Positions 60,026 through 64,000 of a stretch of 64,000 nucleotides of DNA are shown one piece after another. The stretch lies in contig JAZGTN010000060.1 in the NCBI GenBank assembly GCA_037783415.1, positions 744,001-808,000 of the forward strand. Direction: 5' to 3'. This stretch comes from Leptasterias polaris. Its lineage: Eukaryota > Echinodermata > Asteroidea > Forcipulatida > Asteriidae. Made by a program: the position numbers and the translations under genes. Positions within the stretch are counted from its first letter, which is position 1. Each line of letters begins with the position of its first letter. A model generated the notes under the pieces. That model saw only the letters and a program-made list of their open reading frames with translations. It was not told where the DNA came from and did not search any database.

Positions 60026-60153
60026 ATGTCAAGATTTCGAAATGGACAATTGCCACTGCCGGCTGGTTGGGAGGAAGGGATAGATTATGACGGGAAGAGT
60101 TACTACATTGACCACAACACAAGAAAAACGTCGTGGATTGACCCGCGAGACAG
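60026..60153 (+). CDS. WWC1: KIBRA/WWC homologue, first coding exon (WW domain 1)
   Basis: The ATG (context CAGCCATGT) starts a 42-codon exon reading [18 protein letters not shown], then [18 protein letters not shown] and IDPRDR across the splice. It holds both WW tryptophans and the [13 protein letters not shown] pattern that I know from the first WW domain of KIBRA (WWC1-3), a scaffold that activates LATS in the Hippo pathway by binding PPxY partners. The exon ends CAG/GTCGGT at 60153, phase 2, at the point where vertebrate KIBRA also continues into the second WW domain. The next exon is not in the window. It is divergent from the large gene, 11 kb away. The symbol stands for the WWC family; which paralogue does not apply to an invertebrate single copy. 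Confidence 0.85.
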
Positions 60154-60780
60154 GTCGGTGGTTTTTGTGTTAACTTATGTTTGGATTTGAAAGTTGAGAG
60201 ATGGGCGGGCGTGATGATAACTGGTGGCTCGTTAGGGCATGGAGGAAGGAAATACATCCTTCCTCCATGATTAGGGAGGGGGTTCAGTGGAGTGCGTGTA
60301 ATGTGACAAAGTGTCTTTAATTTAAAAATGATATGGCATGTATGGTAAATGGAATATTTATGGTAACCTCGAGCAGTTGAATGAGTTAATTAAATTAGTA
60401 AAATTTGAAATAGAATGTCTAGTGGTCAGGTGGTGTGTGGTGGTGGTGGTGGTGGTGGTGGTACTGAATACATTACAACTGTACTGACTGGCACAGGGCT
60501 CAGAATTAACAAAAATTACACTGGGTCACTGGCCTGGGTCACTGGGTCACTGGGTCACTGCAGGCCCAAGGTCGGTCATTGTTGTGTCGGGCCAGTAAAC
60601 TCATAACTGAACAAGTCCAATAATGGTCTCATGTTTTTCAAGTGAAGAAATTAATCTCGGTCTCACCGTCACACTGTTCCGTCATTTTAAAAAGGTGACT
60701 TTGAGTCTGATCCTCAATCGGTTCTTTTGAGTATCGAAGTACTTTCTCATTAAACAAATGAGATAAATCGTATCTTGCAT
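60154..60780. other. WWC intron 1, left part
   Basis: Contains (GGT)n at 60437-60462 and a short tandem GGGTCACT repeat at 60533-60560. No exon was recognised. Confidence 0.5.
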
Positions 60781-61910
60781 GTCCAAATAAAAATTGTTTA
60801 TTTGTTAAGTTTTGTAAGAAGTATTTTTCTCATGTCTGGATTGGCGTGTGACCGGTTGTAATGTAAGAACGTTCCTGCCAGGACGGCAGCCTGACGATTG
60901 TGGATTTTTGTGGAGCATTGAGAGTTGTGCGCGTGCCACTTTCCGTCTGCTTTCCAAGGTGTCCCACTGGAGAGATTTGAGCATAGATGTAGCACTGCTT
61001 GTACGGTTGTAGTCTCTGCAGACGAAGCAGGCTGCTCTTCTCTGTATTTTCTTAAGTTGGTCTTCAAGCTCCTGTGTGTAGCTCCTGTGTGTAGGGATCT
61101 CAAATGACTGATGAGTACTCCAGAAGCGGACGGACCAGGGTCTGGTAAGCGATGTACTAGAGATCTTGAGGGCAGCAGTATAGGTTGCGTCTAATAAAAT
61201 CCAGGGCTCAGTTTTCCTTGGCAGAGATGGATTGGATATGGATTATGGTTCCCCCATTTTAATTCATTGGTTATCTCAACCCCCAAGTATGAATGTGGTG
61301 TTGTCTCTTGTAGTGTTGTGCCACCTAGAGTGTAATTTAACTGTTTGGTTGATCTCGCATAAGGCGGAGGACAAAGCATTTAGAAGCATTTAATCTCATC
61401 TGCCACATTTCCTGCCACATGGAGAGTGTCAAGGTCCAGCTGGAGCTTGGAAGAGTCTGACTGGTCTTTGATGATCGTAAACATGACACAATCATCCGCA
61501 ATCAGTCTTAAGGTGGAGTTGATGTAATATCTGGCAAGTAGTTGATATAAAGTAAAAAGAGTAGAGGCCCCAGCACCGTCCCTTGTGGCACCCCGGATTT
61601 GACGTGAGTCCATTCAGAGCACTCACCATTGATGACAACTCGTTGTTTTCTTTGAGTGAGGAAATTGGAGATCCATATTAAGGTGTTTACCGGTGATTCC
61701 ATAGTTTTTTCTTTATGAAGAAGACGTTAGTGCGGTACGGTATCAAACGCCTTGGAGAAATCCATGATCACCATGTCGGTTTGGCTTCTGGTGTCCAATG
61801 ACTTCCCCAAGTCATGAATCGTCTGGATGAGCTGTGTCTCGCATGAGTGCCGAGCACAAAATCCATGTTGTTTATCAGTTAAGATCGTCTGCTTGTAAAT
61901 GATGATTTAA
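60780..61910 (-). mobile_element. Decayed LINE reverse transcriptase
   Basis: Minus-strand pieces in order: HGFCARHSCETQLIQTIHD and VIMDFSKAFDTVPH (61720-61880), SGVPQGTVLGPLLFLLYINYLP (61508-61702), IADDCVMF in place of the YADD box (61380-61613), SYLGVEITNELKWGNH (61191-61379), and the C-terminal RQAAVLAGTFLHYNR (60798-61103). This is a non-LTR (CR1/jockey-like) reverse transcriptase broken by frameshifts. The missing aromatic in the YADD box also marks it as inactive. Confidence 0.85.
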
Positions 61911-63386
61911 AAACAGCCCTGAATTCAGTGCAGAAAATCTGCTTTTAAATGCAATGAAATTGAATCCAACCACCACATTTTCACTCATATGACCAAAAGC
62001 AATCCCAGGTAAATATTATTAACACATTTTGGGGGGTTTGAATGATAGGCCTAAAGTGGCGGGGAATGGGGACTTTTTTGTCTTCCTTTATTGCATTGAT
62101 TCAGAGCTGTGTATTGAGAATGAGAGAGTTGCCGCATGGTTAATGGATGCCATTTTCGGTGCAATCGTAGCACAACCCAACGGGCAGACTAGTTTGTCAC
62201 CCTGTATTCCCCCATGCGTTTTTGTTGACACAAAATGGCTTATAATCGCAAGTTGCCACAACTCTCTCTACGGCTCTGCATTGATCTAGTGATGGATCAA
62301 CAAGTGGTGGCCAAATGTGGTGCAAGTGAAGTAAAGAGTTTGGTGGAGTCCTGGTGACACAAGAAAGCACAAAGCGGTGTATGAAGAGGGAACTAATACC
62401 AAATCTGACCGCCACTGTTTTAACTCATGTTCACAAATAGTACAGACTTACACATGTAGTCAGTACATAAATCTTATCCAATTCAAAATTAAGGTCTTTG
62501 TTTGTGGTCATAATGAGTGAAAAAGTGGCAGGTTAATTTTAATGTATGGTACCTAAACATGGTACATGAAGATGCAGGTCTTGCACAAAGCTTTTTGTAA
62601 AGTAGCCCACCAGGCTAGTAAAATACATTTTACTTGCCCTCAGGAAGTTATACTTATACTAGTAGCTCAAATCTTAGACATGTATTGTCATAAATGTATC
62701 TTTCTGATGTATTAGTGGAAGCGATCCAACCAGTTTAATGGTCAAATGAAGTTACATTCACACACTCCAAAGTATATTAACACATTTTAAACATTTGCTA
62801 ATCACATCTGAAAAGATAAAAGTGTGAGCATGATTATAAACAGGTAGGTTACGCAGTTTTTAGTATTAAAGAACATGCATTGGGCTTTGTGGCCATGATA
62901 AATGCAGGCCTGTGCATGTACAAGGAATTATGAACTATCACCAAGTTACAGCACGTAATGCTCTTCACATATATTTGATTGAAAGATAGCAACTTCTGCT
63001 TTAACTGGATTGGTGAGAGTTCATGAACAGGCCTACTTTAATCATGATGACAGTACTGCTTTATGTTATTATAAAAAACAAAGTGATGTTTGAAAAAAAT
63101 AAAAATAAAAAATAAAAAATTGTCACACCTCAGCTTTAAGTGGTTTTACAATGTATGGGGAAAGTTTATTAAGTTACCATTGCATTTCACTCCAGGAAAG
63201 ACAAACATTTTCCTACTCAAAAATTCAATCATCTTACAAAAAACTGTCCTTCATTTTTTATGCAGGTATGCTAGGAATGAGCCCTTGCTAATTTGTAATT
63301 TTTTTGTTTTACTTTCTGACAGGAAATGCCTAGTTAGAAATTGGTATGTTTGGACATTATTTAGTTGCACAATACAATCTAACTCG
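61911..63386. other. WWC intron 1, middle, nothing recognised
   Basis: AT-rich. I looked for a second WW exon (a GWEE and YFIDH-like frame with flanking AG and GT) and saw none. Short open frames have no domain content. Confidence 0.45.
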
Positions 63387-63387
63387 G

Positions 63388-63830
63388 ACGTGTCGTGGCC
63401 GAGTGGATAAGAGTACCGAACTCAAGCTTTGGTGTTTCTGATCAGCAGAGTGTGGGTTCGAATCCCAGTCGTGACACGTGTGTCCTTAAGCAAGACACTT
63501 AACCACATGCTTCGTCCTTCGGATGGGACGTAAAGCCGTACATGTAGGTCCTGTGTGTTGTGTAATGCACGTAAAAGAACCCAGTGCACTTATCGTAAAA
63601 GAGAAGGGGTTCGCCCCGGTGTTCCTGGTTTGATTGGCTGCATATTGCGCCACAGCACCTTGTAAACCATTACATGGTGCTATGCAAAGGAATAGGTCTC
63701 ATACTTAAAAAACAAAACAAAACGTAACTCCACATACCTTGTAGGAAAAATACTGAGCGCTTTGAGACACCCATCGGGAGTATAAAGCGCTATATAAGAA
63801 CTGCGTATTATTATTATTATTATTATTATC
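63388..63830 (+). mobile_element. Full-length SINE, tRNA-Leu(CAA)-headed, variant B
   Basis: The head GTGTCGTGGCCGAGTGG, anticodon loop CTCAAGC (CAA at the anticodon position), long variable arm and box B GGGTTCGAATCCCAGTC form an almost complete tRNA-Leu. It is followed by CCTTAAGCAAGACACTTAACC, the AATGCACGTAAAAGAACCC and GCGCCACAGCACCTTG blocks, GCGCTATATAAGAAC and an (ATT)n tail. The best copy of the family in the window. The shared tail GCGCTATATAAGAAC also ends an L2-like LINE at 57640, the likely enzyme partner. Confidence 0.92.
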
Positions 63831-64000
63831 AGACACTATTTCATTTGTTAAAATTGTGCAATGTGTATTTCTGTGAAGTGCAAATTATGATTTGCCCTGC
63901 AGTCTACATGTATGTACCTTGTTTCAACTTCAACGCTTCATTGCACACTTGGTCTACAAGCATTTGTTGACTCAATAACCACAGGAATTCATAAGGAATA

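Noticed and set aside
62029..62415. Open frames in WWC intron 1 as possible exons
   Set aside because: No WW, coiled-coil or C2 signature and no matching splice sites.
63388..63475. tRNA-Leu gene
   Set aside because: The fold is nearly complete, but the sequence continues into a SINE body with many copies and an (ATT)n tail, so it is a SINE head and not a tRNA gene.

Overview
This is a window of nuclear DNA from an animal. It is AT-rich and intron-rich, with GT-AG introns, many short interspersed repeats, LINE fragments, MITEs and an LTR retrotransposon. There are no operons, ribosome binding sites or prokaryotic features. The extracellular-matrix gene content, the fibropellin-like EGF arrays and the interspersed repeats (a tRNA-Leu-headed SINE and a TTAAAGG-ended MITE that I recall from sea-star genomes) point to an echinoderm, probably an asteroid. 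That taxonomic call is inference.

The left three quarters (1377-48776, minus strand) is one large gene. I joined 32 coding exons by splice sites and reading phase. The phases agree across every junction and give a 9549-nt CDS, predicted 3182 residues, from an ATG with a signal peptide to a TAA. The predicted secreted protein reads: VWA, EGF-like, CCP, HYR, HYR, CCP, a Cys-poor linker with an RSKR site, three GCC2/GCC3 modules, about 38 EGF repeats, pentraxin/LamG-type domain, three EGF, one Ca-binding-type EGF, VWC, VWD-C8 and TIL. The first part matches the layout of SVEP1. The end does not: the long CCP tail of SVEP1 is replaced by a VWC-VWD-C8-TIL module of the kind found in zonadhesin, tectorin and SCO-spondin proteins.

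The introns hold most of the mobile DNA. Intron 10 carries a complete 8.7-kb Ty3/Gypsy-type LTR retrotransposon (25771-34489) in the same orientation as the host gene, with two 1500-bp LTRs that look identical. It sits inside an older LINE fragment. Around it are tRNA-derived SINEs of several families, terminal-inverted-repeat MITEs, LINE 3' ends, minisatellites and a hammerhead-ribozyme-like motif.

Between the 5' ends of the two divergent genes lies a 6.5-kb element (about 50958-57440) with terminal inverted repeats of about 1.3-1.4 kb. Its centre carries a decayed gene of a multicopy invertebrate protein family, with a HAFTGCDTVS-type motif and a C-terminal CXC-like cysteine cluster. I know of no assigned function for this family. 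This is the best candidate here for an under-described mobile system.

At the right, 60026-60153 (plus strand) is the first coding exon of a KIBRA/WWC homologue (Hippo pathway), with YY1-like motifs and a short upstream ORF before it. The rest of the window (60154-64000) is its first intron, with a decayed LINE reverse transcriptase and a full-length SINE.
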